Notes: a model not told the origin generated them from the letters alone. A stretch of DNA of 64,000 nucleotides from Legionella sp. PC1000 (GCF_014109805.1 NZ_CP059400.1:652001-716000), one strand, 5' to 3'; shown: positions 52,952 to 62,919, counted from the first letter of the stretch. Program-made: numbers and translations.

Positions 52952-54670
52952 TCAAATATGACGCTCTTTTAACATCTCCTGTAACTTTATTTTCTCTGCT
53001 TCATCCAAGCCTTGTTGACGCGATTTATTAATCAGTTGACGTATGGTTAATTCACGATTTTGTTTTTGTAAAAACACCATAATATCAATAAATTCTTTGA
53101 CCAATTCTTGTTCAGGAACACAATGCTCCCAGGCTGCGAGTTTGTTTATGGAGTCAAAATAAGGATGGTTACGCCATGATTCAATGAGTGTTGCGGTAGT
53201 GGCTTGTGGATTTGTTGCGAGTTGGTGTAACAGGTGTATTAAAATTTCATGTTCTTTAGCATCCAAAAGCTCGAGATTAATGTGCTGTTTGATCTGCGTA
53301 TAAATTTCTGGATGTTGTAAGAGTAAGGCAACAGCAACACGCATTGGTGTACGCGCTATAGTCATTGCTTGTTCATGCGGGGCTGTATTCGATCCCTCGG
53401 TAACCATCTGGCTTAAGCGATGTGTTTCAATATGAGTTAATCGGGCAAGATCTTCGATAAGTAATTGCTTGTACGAGCCCTCATTCATTTTTTGTAAAAA
53501 AGGTTTGGCCAAATTAATTAATTGAGTCTTTCCTGCAGGACGAAGCAAATTGAGGTCTTTGGCTAAGCCATCAAAGAGAAATCGATGCAGTGGAATGGCT
53601 TGCTTAAGCTGATTTAAAAAATGGTCTTTGCCCTCATTGCGGACCATACTGTCCGGATCATGTCCATCGGGTAAAAACATAAAACTGGCATCGAGTCCCA
53701 GGTTCAAATGCGGCAAGCTGCTTTCAAGTGCGCGCCATGCAGCTTGTTTTCCCGCATTATCGCCATCGAAACAAAAAATCAGCGATTTTGTATGTTTGGC
53801 AAGAAGTTGAATGTGATAAGTACTGGTTGCGGTACCTAAAGTGGCTACTGCATTCATAATGCCATGTTGGGCTAATGCAATCACATCCATATAGCCTTCA
53901 ACCACAATAATGTAATCTATGGTTTTTTGTTGGCTTAGAATTTGGTGTAAACCATATAATTCTCTGCTTTTTTGGAAAATGACCGTTTCAGGTGAATTAA
54001 GGTATTTAGGTTTTTGTGCAGCGTCCAGGACACGCCCACCAAATCCTATGATGCGTCCATGGCGGTCATGAATAGGGAACATGACGCGGTTTCGGTACCG
54101 ATCATAAATTTTTCCCTCTTCGTTTTTAATTAACATCCCGGTTGCAAGCAACTCACGTTGGTTGCGAGGAAATGCTTTTTCAAGATGATGCCATCCTTCA
54201 GTAGCATATCCTAATTGATACCGTTTCGCGATCTCTCCACTTAAGCCTCGGCCACGTAAATAATCGATGGCAAGTTGCCCTTCATGTTTTAATTTTTTTT
54301 GATAATAAAGGCTTACGGAAGACAAGAGTTTATACAGATCCTGGGCTGGATTATTTTTTTCAGTTTGTTTGTCTCGAGGAATTGCTAAACCCAGGCGAGT
54401 AGCCAGCGTTTCAACCGCATCAACAAATCCCTGATTGAGGTAATTCATGACAAAGCTGATGGCATTGCCTGAAGCGCCACAACCAAAGCAGTGATAAAAC
54501 TGCTTTTTAGCAACGACATTAAACGAAGGAGATTTTTCATTATGAAAAGGACAGCACGCAATATGACTGTTCCCTCTTTTTTTCAAGGGAACATAGCTGT
54601 CAATTAATTCAACCAGATCTGTTCGGAGAAGAAGATCATCAATGAATGGCTGCGGGATTAAGCCAGACAT
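52952..54670 (-). CDS. dnaG: DNA primase DnaG
   Basis: This enzyme makes RNA primers in replication. The 572-residue protein has the CHC2 zinc finger ('CCPFHNEKSPSFNV', 'YHCFGCGASG', about residues 39-66), the primase core with 'FGGRVLDAAQKPKYLNSPE', and TOPRIM motifs 'IVVEGYMDVIAL' and 'FCFDGDNAGKQAAWRA' (about residues 260-320). The C-terminal helicase-binding domain follows. It is co-directional with yqeY (8 bases upstream) and rpsU. Confidence 0.97.
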   Translation of the reverse strand: MSGLIPQPFIDDLLLRTDLVELIDSYVPLKKRGNSHIACCPFHNEKSPSFNVVAKKQFYHCFGCGASGNAISFVMNYLNQGFVDAVETLATRLGLAIPRDKQTEKNNPAQDLYKLLSSVSLYYQKKLKHEGQLAIDYLRGRGLSGEIAKRYQLGYATEGWHHLEKAFPRNQRELLATGMLIKNEEGKIYDRYRNRVMFPIHDRHGRIIGFGGRVLDAAQKPKYLNSPETVIFQKSRELYGLHQILSQQKTIDYIIVVEGYMDVIALAQHGIMNAVATLGTATSTYHIQLLAKHTKSLIFCFDGDNAGKQAAWRALESSLPHLNLGLDASFMFLPDGHDPDSMVRNEGKDHFLNQLKQAIPLHRFLFDGLAKDLNLLRPAGKTQLINLAKPFLQKMNEGSYKQLLIEDLARLTHIETHRLSQMVTEGSNTAPHEQAMTIARTPMRVAVALLLQHPEIYTQIKQHINLELLDAKEHEILIHLLHQLATNPQATTATLIESWRNHPYFDSINKLAAWEHCVPEQELVKEFIDIMVFLQKQNRELTIRQLINKSRQQGLDEAEKIKLQEMLKERHI

Positions 54671-54678
54671 ATTGATCC

Positions 54679-55122
54679 TTAACTTAACTTAACCTTTATC
54701 ATGGCACTCACTTGGGCCATATCAGCACGTCCTTGCAAGCTTGGCTTTAAGAGTGCCATTACTTTACCCATGTCAGCCATTTTTTCAGCGCCAGTTGACG
54801 TAATGGCGTCTTGAACCATTTGTTCAATTTCTGCAGCAGATAAAGGCTCAGGCAAATATTTCTTCAGGACTTCCAATTCATATTGCTCCTGAGCGACCAA
54901 ATCGTCTCGATTCGCTTTTTCGTATTGGGCTATGGATTCTTTGCGTTGTTTGCTCATTTTATCCAAAATTACCAACATCCGCTCATCATCCACTTCGATG
55001 CGCTCATCTACTTCGACCTGTTTTACTGCGGCAGTGATTAAACGAAGCGTGGATAAAAGTTCTTTATCCTTAGCCCGCATTGCATCTTTGACATCATTAT
55101 TGAGGCGTTCTTTAATCGTCAT
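54679..55122 (-). CDS. yqeY: GatB/YqeY-family protein
   Basis: The 147-residue protein starts 'MTIKERLNNDVKDAMRAKDK' and contains 'LSTLRLITAAVKQVEVDERIEVDD' and 'MGKVMALLKPSLQGRADMAQVSAMIK', typical of YqeY. The family resembles the tail domain of GatB and may act on tRNA, though its role is not clear. It commonly lies between rpsU and dnaG in gammaproteobacteria, as here. Confidence 0.93.
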   Translation of the reverse strand: MTIKERLNNDVKDAMRAKDKELLSTLRLITAAVKQVEVDERIEVDDERMLVILDKMSKQRKESIAQYEKANRDDLVAQEQYELEVLKKYLPEPLSAAEIEQMVQDAITSTGAEKMADMGKVMALLKPSLQGRADMAQVSAMIKVKLS

Positions 55123-55178
55123 TTTTATTCCTTAAAGTCTAATAAGCAGCTCGGCCCTTAATGTACTCTGAAAAGCAA

Positions 55179-55243
55179 AAGGCCACGAAATACGACACCA
55201 TAATCATAAAGCAATTGTGACTATGCGAAGTATATGTGGCCTT
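55179..55243 (-). terminator. Possible attenuator between rpsU and yqeY
   Basis: AAGGCCAC (55179-55186) and GTGGCCTT (55236-55243) form an eight-base stem with a long loop of 49 bases. On the minus strand the stem is followed by TTGCTTTT. It could be a partial terminator or an RNA processing site. E. coli has a terminator after rpsU in the same operon. Confidence 0.4.
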
Positions 55244-55270
55244 GGTAAAAAATACAGGAACAGACAGATC

Positions 55271-55501
55271 CTATTTACGTCGGCGTTTTCCGCCTTGTTG
55301 TTTTGCTGTCATATCACGAGAAATTTTCTTCAGATGACGTTTTACTGCAGCAGCTTGTTTACGCTTACGCTCAGCAGTTGGCTTTTCATAAAATTCACGA
55401 CGGCGTAATTCGGTTAAAATACCGGCTTTTTCACAAGAGCGCTTGAAACGGCGCAGTGCGTATTCTGGGTTTTCGCCTTCTTTGACGCGAACGGTAGGCA
55501 T
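55271..55501 (-). CDS. rpsU: 30S ribosomal protein S21
   Basis: The 76-residue basic protein has '[27 protein letters not shown]' at residues 2-28, and '[26 protein letters not shown]', the S21 signature. S21 helps mRNA binding and initiation on the small subunit. It is the first gene of the macromolecular synthesis operon. The last residues '[12 protein letters not shown]' are slightly longer than in E. coli (71 residues). Confidence 0.96.
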   Translation of the reverse strand: MPTVRVKEGENPEYALRRFKRSCEKAGILTELRRREFYEKPTAERKRKQAAAVKRHLKKISRDMTAKQQGGKRRRK

Positions 55502-55772
55502 TAACTAGTCCTCTGGTTATTTGATCTTAATAGGTGGGCAATTCTAGTGCTAGTTGAAGCACTCGTCAAGTTTTAAACTATAAATTTTATGAATTCCTAG
55601 TGGATTTGATACTTGGATAATAAATTAAGGGTTAAATATTAAATAGATGAATGTCACTACACTGTCCTAATTGATCAAAGACTCTCGATATTTTACCGAA
55701 ATCGCCAGGTAAGCCTTGGGCGAGTACTCCTTATGCTGTGTTTTCTTCATGAGGGGGGTAAGGCTTACTTAA

Positions 55773-55949
55773 ATGCGCAATAAACTCTTTGGTAAAGGCG
55801 TATATAAAGCGTTGATCAACTTTTGTGTACGCCATTTTAATGCTCCAAAGTTGAGTAACCAAGGGCTTGAATTGCTTCTGTTAGGCAAACAAATGTATCC
55901 AACTCGTGCTAGCTATTATTGTTTGATTAATGATCAAATTATTCGTTAG
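55773..55949 (+). CDS. Possible small ORF, 58 residues
   Basis: An ATG-initiated ORF begins 'MRNKLFGKGVYKALINFCVR' and ends at TAG 55947-55949. It is basic and has no clear ribosome site or known relative. On the other strand a 34-codon ORF overlaps it. One of these may be a decayed gene fragment. Otherwise 55502-56024 shows no feature that I can support except the likely promoters of rpsU and tsaD. Confidence 0.25.
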   Translation: MRNKLFGKGVYKALINFCVRHFNAPKLSNQGLELLLLGKQMYPTRASYYCLINDQIIR

Positions 55950-56024
55950 ATGCATTGAGAATCTACTCCCCCGATTAATGTGTTACAATTCTGGCTTTGA
56001 TAATACTCTTAGATTAGGTTTTGT

Positions 56025-57026
56025 ATGTTGATTTTGGGCATTGAATCTTCTTGTGATGAAACCGGAATAGCGATTTATGATTCAGATGCTGGTTTGTTGG
56101 CGCATGCCTTACATTCGCAAATAGATACGCACCGAGTGCATGGTGGTGTGGTTCCTGAGCTTGCTTCACGTGATCATATTAATTATTTAATTCCTTTGCT
56201 TGATAAAGTATTGCAACAAACAGGAATTGATAAAAAAGCATTGGATGGCATTGCCTACACTGCAGGTCCAGGTTTGATTGGTGCATTACTGGTAGGTGCT
56301 TGTTTTGCAAAAAGCTTAGCATATGCATTACAAATCCCAACTTTGGCCATTCATCACCTGGAAGCGCACCTTTTAGCTGCAAAAATGGAAACCCCATCAC
56401 TCGAATTCCCCTTTATCGCACTTTTGGTATCTGGTGGTCATTGCCAATTAGTTGAAGTTAAGGATTTAGGAGAATACCGTCTCCTTGGAGATACTCTGGA
56501 TGATGCAGTAGGTGAAGCTTTTGATAAAACCGCGAAACTCATGGGCATACCTTACCCCGGGGGTCCGGTACTTGCCGCCCTTGCCGATCAATGTGAAGCT
56601 ACGCCTTATCGGTTTCCCCGCCCCATGACCGATAGGCCGGGTCTGGATTTTAGTTTCAGCGGGTTAAAAACCTTTGCATTAAACACTTGGAACCAAAGCA
56701 CAAAAGATGAGCGGGCACGTGCTGAAATTGCCAAGGCGTTTCAAGAAGCAGTAGTTGAAACCCTAATGATTAAATGCAAGCGGGCTGTGCAAGAATCGGG
56801 ATACAAGCAATTGGTTGTGGCGGGTGGAGTCGGGGCAAATAAAGCATTGCGTTTAGGCTTGCGCGAATGGATTGAGGGTATTGGCGGCACAATTTATTTC
56901 CCTGCTTTGGAATATTGTACCGATAATGGAGCGATGATTGCTTATGCTGGATGTTTACGGATGTTAAGGGGTGAAAAGGATTTAAGTAGTGGGGTAGAGG
57001 TTAAGGCAAGATGGCCTTTGGCTTGA
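56025..57026 (+). CDS. tsaD: tRNA N6-threonylcarbamoyladenosine synthase TsaD
   Basis: TsaD makes t6A37 in tRNAs that read ANN codons. The 333-residue protein has the ASKHA fold with '[17 protein letters not shown]' at the start, the metal-binding 'HHLEAHLLA' (His-x3-His near residues 110-118), '[12 protein letters not shown]' and '[12 protein letters not shown]'. Length matches E. coli TsaD (337). It is divergent from rpsU, as in many gammaproteobacteria. Confidence 0.97.
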   Translation: MLILGIESSCDETGIAIYDSDAGLLAHALHSQIDTHRVHGGVVPELASRDHINYLIPLLDKVLQQTGIDKKALDGIAYTAGPGLIGALLVGACFAKSLAYALQIPTLAIHHLEAHLLAAKMETPSLEFPFIALLVSGGHCQLVEVKDLGEYRLLGDTLDDAVGEAFDKTAKLMGIPYPGGPVLAALADQCEATPYRFPRPMTDRPGLDFSFSGLKTFALNTWNQSTKDERARAEIAKAFQEAVVETLMIKCKRAVQESGYKQLVVAGGVGANKALRLGLREWIEGIGGTIYFPALEYCTDNGAMIAYAGCLRMLRGEKDLSSGVEVKARWPLA

Positions 57027-57103
57027 TTTTTGCAATCCCTGAAAATCTTTGAAAATAGATCATTCAGGGATTTCTAGACTTTAAAATCTGTGCTTGTTTT
57101 ATT

Positions 57104-57988
57104 TTATTTCTCTTCAGGCTTCTTTGTTTTTGCTTTCGGTGCAGCAGTTTTTTTAGCTCTGGTCTTTTTTTCAGATTCCTCGGCTTTTTTACTGGTCTTT
57201 TTGGTGGCTTTAGTTGTTTGCGTTGGTTCAGGCTCAGCCACTACCGTTTCAGTGATGATGACTTCTTCTATCTCAATTATTGTTTCTTTGGGCATCGTTT
57301 CAGTTTTTTTGGGAGGAACGGCGTTCTCCACTTTGGCCTCCATCATAGTATCAAGAACATCTTCCTTTAATTTAATGTGAGGTTCTTTTTTATCAATAAG
57401 ACGCACAATGTTTTCTTTATGTTTATAGACGACTAATAAGGCCATAATGAATATAGGCAGGAAAATATCCAGACGCTGGATAAGTAATAGCGAATAAAAT
57501 GGAGCAAAACCAATCGCTGTTATAGAAGCTAAAGAGGCATAACGTGAAAATTTGGCGACGATTAACCAGGTTGCCGCAACTAAAATGCCAACAATGAAAT
57601 GAAAACCTAAGAGCGCACCAATCGCTGTAGCAACTCCCTTTCCGCCTTTGAAGTCAAAAAAAACAGGGTACATATGGCCGATAACTGCAGCCAAAGCAGT
57701 AAAGCCTACGGTCGCCGGTCCTGCACCCAAGAGTTTGGCGATGAGTACAGGAATAGTACCTTTCAACAGATCGGCAGCCATAACCATCGCCGCATATTGC
57801 TTTCCTGCAATGCGCAAGACATTGGTAGCGCCAGGATTTTTTGAACCCTCTGTGCGTGGGTCGGGCAAAGAGCAAGCCTTGCAGACGATGACTGCAGAGC
57901 AGATAGATCCCATTAAATAAGCAAGAACTACCAAAAATATAAATAATATCACCGATTGCTCCTTTTCCGGAAAGTAACTTATTATCAA
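57104..57988 (-). CDS. plsY: Glycerol-3-phosphate acyltransferase PlsY with long C-terminal tail
   Basis: PlsY makes lysophosphatidic acid from acyl-phosphate. Residues 1-200 carry the family motifs: 'MGSICSAVIVCKACSLPDPR', 'GSKNPGATNVLRIAGK' (motif 1, about 52-67), 'FKGGKGVATAIGALLG' (motif 2, about 112-127) and 'KHKENIVRLI' (motif 3). Seven or so membrane helices fit the family. The usual length is about 200 residues, but this protein has about 95 more. The tail is Glu-rich, then very Lys/Ala-rich ('KKTSKKAEESEKKTRAKK', 'APKAKTKKPEEK'), like histone H1-type tails. Confidence 0.93.
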   Translation of the reverse strand: MIISYFPEKEQSVILFIFLVVLAYLMGSICSAVIVCKACSLPDPRTEGSKNPGATNVLRIAGKQYAAMVMAADLLKGTIPVLIAKLLGAGPATVGFTALAAVIGHMYPVFFDFKGGKGVATAIGALLGFHFIVGILVAATWLIVAKFSRYASLASITAIGFAPFYSLLLIQRLDIFLPIFIMALLVVYKHKENIVRLIDKKEPHIKLKEDVLDTMMEAKVENAVPPKKTETMPKETIIEIEEVIITETVVAEPEPTQTTKATKKTSKKAEESEKKTRAKKTAAPKAKTKKPEEK

Positions 57989-58148
57989 TTAATCTTTATT
58001 TGCAAGCAAGAGGCTGGAAATTTAAGGGTAATCGACCACTGCTCACATGCGATGAGTTGTGATTGTAATCGGTTGACCTCCTCCTACGTCCCGTGGCTTG
58101 TCCGCGGGATCCAGATTTAGCGATCACTCATGGATACTGCGCATAAAG

Positions 58149-58341
58149 CCTGAGAGATCCTCACAAAATCGAAACAGGAAAATACCTATTCTACATCTAC
58201 AGTGATGCCTGAAATACTGTCATCTCTGCCTACGCAGGGATGAAAGCCTTTTTGACTTCGATAGGGTGTCCATCCCTTAGACTGGATGGATTCAAGTAAC
58301 CAATGATTTCTACCTTTTCGATTTTGTGAGGATCTCTCAGG
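58149..58341. mobile_element. 193-bp MITE with perfect 26-bp terminal inverted repeats
   Basis: The left end (58149-58174) starts CCTGAGAGATCCTCACAAAA and the right end (58316-58341) is its exact reverse complement over 26 bp. The direct repeat CATAAAG flanks the element at 58142-58148 and 58342-58348, as a 7-bp target duplication. The 141-bp inside has no coding frame. This is a non-autonomous mobile unit that would be moved by a transposase elsewhere. The rest of 57989-58148 holds Legionella-type intergenic sequence (GGCTTGTCCGCGGGATCCAG at about 58096) like that near 62814. Confidence 0.82.
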
Positions 58342-58376
58342 CATAAAGCGCGGAATGTATTTTTTTGATTTGGAGT

Positions 58377-59501
58377 TTATAAATATAGGGCTTGTAAGTC
58401 GTTGGTGTAACGTCTGCCAAAAGCAGTAACTTGCCAGTATGTATCCGTGAGGGTTATTAGTTTTTTTTGCTCTGCTGTTTTGAGTTTAGGGAGTAAATAA
58501 TTCAATGGCAAGCTTGTAGTTTGCGTGAAGAGTTCTAACGGGATGGCTTGCTCCAATCGGGTGGCGTTGAGCATAAATTCAAAAAGAAGATCTTGGGGGT
58601 TAACTGTCTCTATACTCGCCAAAAAAGGTTTGCCGTAATCAAGATATTCTTTAGGCTGACGATGTTTGCGTGTTCTTAGTATTCCATTTTGGGTGGTGAT
58701 TTTGCCATGAGCACCTGCCCCTATGCCCAGGTAATCACCGAATAACCAGTAATTTAAATTATGTTGGGCTTGTCGCGCAGGTTTGGAAAAGGCGGAAATT
58801 TCGTAGCGTTCAAAACCGGCTTCTTTAAGTAAAGCGAGTCCTTCTTCTTCCAGAATCCAGGCTTCGTCTTCAGAAGGTAATGGAGGTTTTTCTTTATAAA
58901 ATACTGTATTGGGTTCTATGGTTAATTGATACCAGGACAAATGCTCTGGTTGGTGCGCTATCGCAGCACGTAAATCCTCAAGTCCCTGCGCTACACTTTG
59001 CTTGGGCAAACTGTGCATGATATCCAGATTTAAGTTGTTGAAACCGGCATTACGTGCGGAGTCGATGGCACGATGTGCCTGTTGTGCGTCATGGATGCGC
59101 CCCAGAGTGTAAAGATGCTCCGGATTAAAGCTTTGAATACCCAAGGAAAGCCGATTAATACCAATTTGCCGATACTCAGTAAAGCGTTGCTGTTCTACTG
59201 TCCCTGGATTTGCCTCCATAGTGATTTCAATATCTTGGGCAAAGGACAAAAGATACTTTAGTTCAGTGAATAAGGTATCGTAGGCTTGAGCAGAAAAAAG
59301 GCTTGGGGTACCTCCGCCAATAAAAATGGAACAAATTTCACGGGTTTCAACGTGCTGCAAATCAGTTTTTAAATCAGCAATTAGGGCTTGAACATAATTT
59401 TGTTCCGGTAAAATCTCAGGACTTTTATGGGAGTTAAAGTCACAGTAAGGACATTTGCGAATGCACCATGGAATGTGGATGTACAACGATAAAGGAATCA
59501 T
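58377..59501 (-). CDS. hemW: Radical SAM haem chaperone HemW
   Basis: The 374-residue protein begins 'LSLYIHIPWCIRKCPYCDFNSH', with the C-x3-C-x2-C cluster of radical SAM proteins (about residues 13-20). 'SIFIGGGTPSLFSAQ' and 'GINRLSLGIQSFNPEHLYTLGRIH' are HemW/HemN family blocks. HemW hands haem to proteins; older annotation as coproporphyrinogen oxidase is not supported, since HemN-specific extra residues are absent. It is convergent with tsaD/plsY only by distance and stands alone. Confidence 0.92.
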   Translation of the reverse strand: MIPLSLYIHIPWCIRKCPYCDFNSHKSPEILPEQNYVQALIADLKTDLQHVETREICSIFIGGGTPSLFSAQAYDTLFTELKYLLSFAQDIEITMEANPGTVEQQRFTEYRQIGINRLSLGIQSFNPEHLYTLGRIHDAQQAHRAIDSARNAGFNNLNLDIMHSLPKQSVAQGLEDLRAAIAHQPEHLSWYQLTIEPNTVFYKEKPPLPSEDEAWILEEEGLALLKEAGFERYEISAFSKPARQAQHNLNYWLFGDYLGIGAGAHGKITTQNGILRTRKHRQPKEYLDYGKPFLASIETVNPQDLLFEFMLNATRLEQAIPLELFTQTTSLPLNYLLPKLKTAEQKKLITLTDTYWQVTAFGRRYTNDLQALYL

Positions 59502-59646
59502 TACTCTTTTTAGACTGGCTTGTTTGAGAATGCAATAGTATCATGTTGCGAGTTTTCAAACAAAAAATGTAATCATTCATGTTGTGTTCTTCCCGCTTAG
59601 CGAGAGAGAGTTTTCGATGATTACCTGAAAAACAAGAGGAAATCAC

Positions 59647-60636
59647 ATGACAAATAAACGAGTTAGAGTTGCTGTTACTGGAGCAGCTGGACAAATTGGT
59701 TATGCATTATTGTTTCGGATCGCTTCGGGACAAATGTTTGGTGCAAATACTGAAGTGGAATTAAATTTGCTTGAGCTTGAAGCCGCACTCCCTTCTTTGG
59801 AAGGAGTTGCTATGGAGTTGGACGATTGTGCCTTCCCCTTATTGAAGCGTGTGATTTGTACTTCGGATATGAATAAGGCAATGGACGGGATAAACTGGGC
59901 GTTATTGGTAGGCTCTGTGCCTCGCAAGCAAGGTATGGAACGTTCTGATTTATTGCAAATTAACGGTGGAATATTCACCAAACAAGGCCAGGCGATAAAT
60001 GATTATGCAAGTGATGATGTGCGCGTATTTGTAGTCGGTAATCCATGTAATACAAACTGTTTAATCGCCATGAATAACGCTAAAGACATACCTAATGATC
60101 GTTTTTATGCTATGACTACCTTGGATGAATTAAGATCACGCACGCAATTGGCAAAGAAAGCAGGGGTCGATATTACTGCGGTCACGCAAATGACTATTTG
60201 GGGAAATCATTCTTCCACTCAATATCCTGATTTTTATAATGCGAAAATCAATGGAGTTTCTGCAGCTAAGGCTATTGATGAGTCTTGGTTGAAAGAAACT
60301 TTTGTTTCGACTGTACAACAGCGTGGTGCTGCAGTAATTAAAGCACGAGGTTCATCTTCAGCCGCTTCCGCTGCCAATGCCGTTATCACTGGTGTCAATC
60401 ATTTAGTTACTGATACTCCTGCTGGAGAATCATTCTCCATGTGCCGTAGTTCTAAAGGGGAGTATGGTGTGGATGAAGGTTTAATCTTCTCCTTCCCTTG
60501 CCGACGTGAACATGGTGAATTAAAAGTAGTTGAGGGTTTGCCTTTTAACGATTATGGCCGTGAAATGTTTGACAGAACTTTAGATGAGCTAAGACAAGAG
60601 CATGATACAGTGAAGTCTTTAGGCTTATTGGATTAA
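59647..60636 (+). CDS. mdh: Malate dehydrogenase
   Basis: This 329-residue TCA-cycle enzyme converts malate and oxaloacetate with NAD. The Rossmann loop is '[21 protein letters not shown]' (residues 7-27). '[20 protein letters not shown]' (about 89-108) carries the substrate-binding Arg residues, and '[15 protein letters not shown]' has the catalytic His. Length and motifs fit the cytosolic-type MDH of bacteria. The ribosome site is AAGAGGAAA. Confidence 0.97.
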   Translation: MTNKRVRVAVTGAAGQIGYALLFRIASGQMFGANTEVELNLLELEAALPSLEGVAMELDDCAFPLLKRVICTSDMNKAMDGINWALLVGSVPRKQGMERSDLLQINGGIFTKQGQAINDYASDDVRVFVVGNPCNTNCLIAMNNAKDIPNDRFYAMTTLDELRSRTQLAKKAGVDITAVTQMTIWGNHSSTQYPDFYNAKINGVSAAKAIDESWLKETFVSTVQQRGAAVIKARGSSSAASAANAVITGVNHLVTDTPAGESFSMCRSSKGEYGVDEGLIFSFPCRREHGELKVVEGLPFNDYGREMFDRTLDELRQEHDTVKSLGLLD

Positions 60637-60704
60637 GGATAATTTCTTTATGTAGCCTGGGTGAAGCATCGCTGTGGAACCTGGGTTCCTGCTATTTTTA
60701 TCAA

Positions 60705-61535
60705 TTAAATTTGTGGCTTGGAATACTCATCTTCTGCCAATGAAGGATGCTCTTGATGATTTTTATATTCTTCACTTTGGTATATTTGAAAAAATTCAGA
60801 ATCATCTAAAGTTTCTTTAGCTTTGGAATTACGTAGAAGCGTAGAAATTGAGCGCCCATTAGATAATATTCCGTTCAGCCTCTCTACGAGTTGTTCCACC
60901 TGGACGAATGGATTCGGATCTTCTGGCAGTAATTCAGGCAAATATTGGATTATTGCATGAGCTATTTGCTCATCAGTTAAGTAAAAAATTAAGCGTGTGC
61001 CCGAGATCTGGATAAAATTTTCTTTGGACTCCATAATTAAACGCGATAAAAAATCTGGATCTTTTTTCAAATGTGAAATAAGTCTTTGACTAAATCCAAG
61101 TTGTTCTCGATGAGCGATTAACTGAGAATGCAGGCTGGGGTCTTGCTCCGTAAAGGTTTTTTCGGACATTGCATTTAACCAGGGGACAAAGTCGACATCT
61201 TGTAGATGGTTGTGGAATGGGAACCTTGGTGAGGTTTTAGATTGAACAAGGTACATATCCCAATCAATAGCAGGCATGTGATGTTGTGCAGCCAAAGAAT
61301 TCATTGAATTTTTTATAGGCTCAAAATTTATACCCCATTTCAAAAAGAGAGACAAGGCGGCACCTACTGTTTTTACCAGCTCAATGAAAGTAGCCTTTTC
61401 ATTGGGCTGATAATTTTCGATTGCTTCCTTGAGCTCCTGGATTTCAAAAAAAGTATATTTTCCGCTATTTCTTGGTCTTACCAAATAAAAAACGGATTCA
61501 ACGGCATTTTTTAGCGCAGAAAAAGGGTCATCCAT
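60705..61535 (-). CDS. Conserved hypothetical protein, 276 residues
   Basis: I do not recognise a domain. The protein is soluble and helical, with 'DDPFSALKNAVESVFYLVRP' at the N-terminus, 'KTVGAALSLFLKWGINFEP' (a short hydrophobic helix, about residues 50-68) and a polar C-terminus ('EYKNHQEHPSLAEDEYSKPQI'). It is probably a Legionella-specific gene, and could be a type IV substrate, but there is little to support that. It is convergent with mdh and divergent from the EamA transporter. Confidence 0.5.
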   Translation of the reverse strand: MDDPFSALKNAVESVFYLVRPRNSGKYTFFEIQELKEAIENYQPNEKATFIELVKTVGAALSLFLKWGINFEPIKNSMNSLAAQHHMPAIDWDMYLVQSKTSPRFPFHNHLQDVDFVPWLNAMSEKTFTEQDPSLHSQLIAHREQLGFSQRLISHLKKDPDFLSRLIMESKENFIQISGTRLIFYLTDEQIAHAIIQYLPELLPEDPNPFVQVEQLVERLNGILSNGRSISTLLRNSKAKETLDDSEFFQIYQSEEYKNHQEHPSLAEDEYSKPQI

Positions 61536-61805
61536 AGATTTGCCCTCAACCGGAGTAGGCCCTTCTTTAAAAGTAGATTATAAAAAAAGAAAATGCCAAG
61601 TTTTTTACATATTGCCTTTAATAAAATTGAATTTTGCAAAAAAAGCGCTTTAATTCCGGTGTTTTCTGGTGCGGTGCAGCATGATTTGAGTTTCAGATTG
61701 ATTCCGAAAAATTATCGAGTTAACGGTATGCTGCGTGGGTATCCGTGATTGTTTCGAGCCATTCTGATACAATAGTTTGCAATTTTTTCTTTATGTGGTG
61801 GAGAT

Positions 61806-62702
61806 ATGCAGTCTTTCAAAGTGAGCTGTGTGGTTACTATTGCCATTGTATTATGGGCTTCAGCATTCGTTGGAATACGCATTGGATTATCCGCCTATTC
61901 CCCAGGAGCACTTGCCCTTTTACGCTTTATAATCGCTTCACTGTGTATGTTGATAATCTACTATGGCTTAGGCATTAAAAAACGAGTGGTATGGAAAGAT
62001 CGGCTTCAATTACTTCTTACTGGCATGGCTGGTATAGGTATTTATAATATTTGCTTGAATTATGGCGAGTTGAGTGTTTCTGCTGGCATAGCCAGTTTTG
62101 TTCTTGGGTTAATGCCGGTGTTGACTGTTATTTTATCGTTGATTTTTTTACAGGAGAAGCTGGCTCGTGGCGTTTGGGTCGGTATGATTATCAGTATATT
62201 AGGGCTGGCTTTATTGGCAATTGACAACAATTCAGAACCTGGAATGCAGCAGGGAATTTTGGCGATCCTGGTTTCTGCCTTGATGGGTGCGATTTTAACA
62301 ATTATTCAAAAGCGCTTCGTGAGTGTTTATCATCCTGTTGCGATTATTGCTTGGGTGATGTGGGGGGGAACGCTGTTGTTATCCATATTTCTGCCTGACA
62401 TGCTTCAGCAAATTCAAATTGCAGATTTTCAAACTACCGCAGCTGTTGTTTATATGGGTATTTTCCCCGCGGCGATTGCTTATTTGGCATGGGCTTATGC
62501 GCTGAAATATTTATCTGCTTCTAATGCATCCATCATGCTCTACGCCCTTCCTGTTGTATCAACCTTAATGGGATTTCTCTTGCTGGATGAACAACCTTCA
62601 TTACTTTCTCTTGTTGGCTGCAGCATTACTTTGGCAGGCGCTTTTATCGCCAATCGCTTTCAAACACGCTTTTCTTTTGTTCAAGAAAATGCAACTTTTT
62701 AA
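61806..62702 (+). CDS. EamA/DMT-family transporter
   Basis: The 298-residue protein has ten hydrophobic helices in two EamA repeats (about residues 8-138 and 153-285). 'ALWASAFVGIRIGLSAYSPGALALLRF' is the first repeat signature and 'FPAAIAYLAWAYALKYLSASNASIMLYALPVVSTLMGFLLLDE' is the second. Such proteins export metabolites such as amino acids or drugs. The substrate is unknown. A longer frame starts further upstream in another register but is not used. Confidence 0.9.
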   Translation: MQSFKVSCVVTIAIVLWASAFVGIRIGLSAYSPGALALLRFIIASLCMLIIYYGLGIKKRVVWKDRLQLLLTGMAGIGIYNICLNYGELSVSAGIASFVLGLMPVLTVILSLIFLQEKLARGVWVGMIISILGLALLAIDNNSEPGMQQGILAILVSALMGAILTIIQKRFVSVYHPVAIIAWVMWGGTLLLSIFLPDMLQQIQIADFQTTAAVVYMGIFPAAIAYLAWAYALKYLSASNASIMLYALPVVSTLMGFLLLDEQPSLLSLVGCSITLAGAFIANRFQTRFSFVQENATF

Positions 62703-62813
62703 TTGATTAAAGAGCAATCAAAACGCGAGTCCCGTTTCGCTGCACCATAACCTAGTCATCTCTCTGAGTCCAGCAATAATCCAACGTCCCAGCCCCCACA
62801 CTTGTTCGTGGGG

Positions 62814-62864
62814 TTGTCCGCGAAATCCAGAGGCTCGGTGCTAAACCACTGGATTCGCGGACAA
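62814..62864. repeat. Intergenic hairpin repeat before fadH
   Basis: TTGTCCGCGAAATCCAG (62814-62830) pairs with CTGGATTCGCGGACAA (62849-62864) apart from one extra A. The unit TGTCCGCG(g/a)(g/a)ATCCAG also occurs at about 58098. Such stem-forming intergenic repeats fit REP-like elements or a terminator for the EamA gene. The rest of 62703-62997 has no gene. Confidence 0.45.
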
Positions 62865-62919
62865 GCCGCGCGGTGAGGCAGCGATGTACCCTGGAGGCAG
62901 TTCGCTGCGCCCAGGTTAA

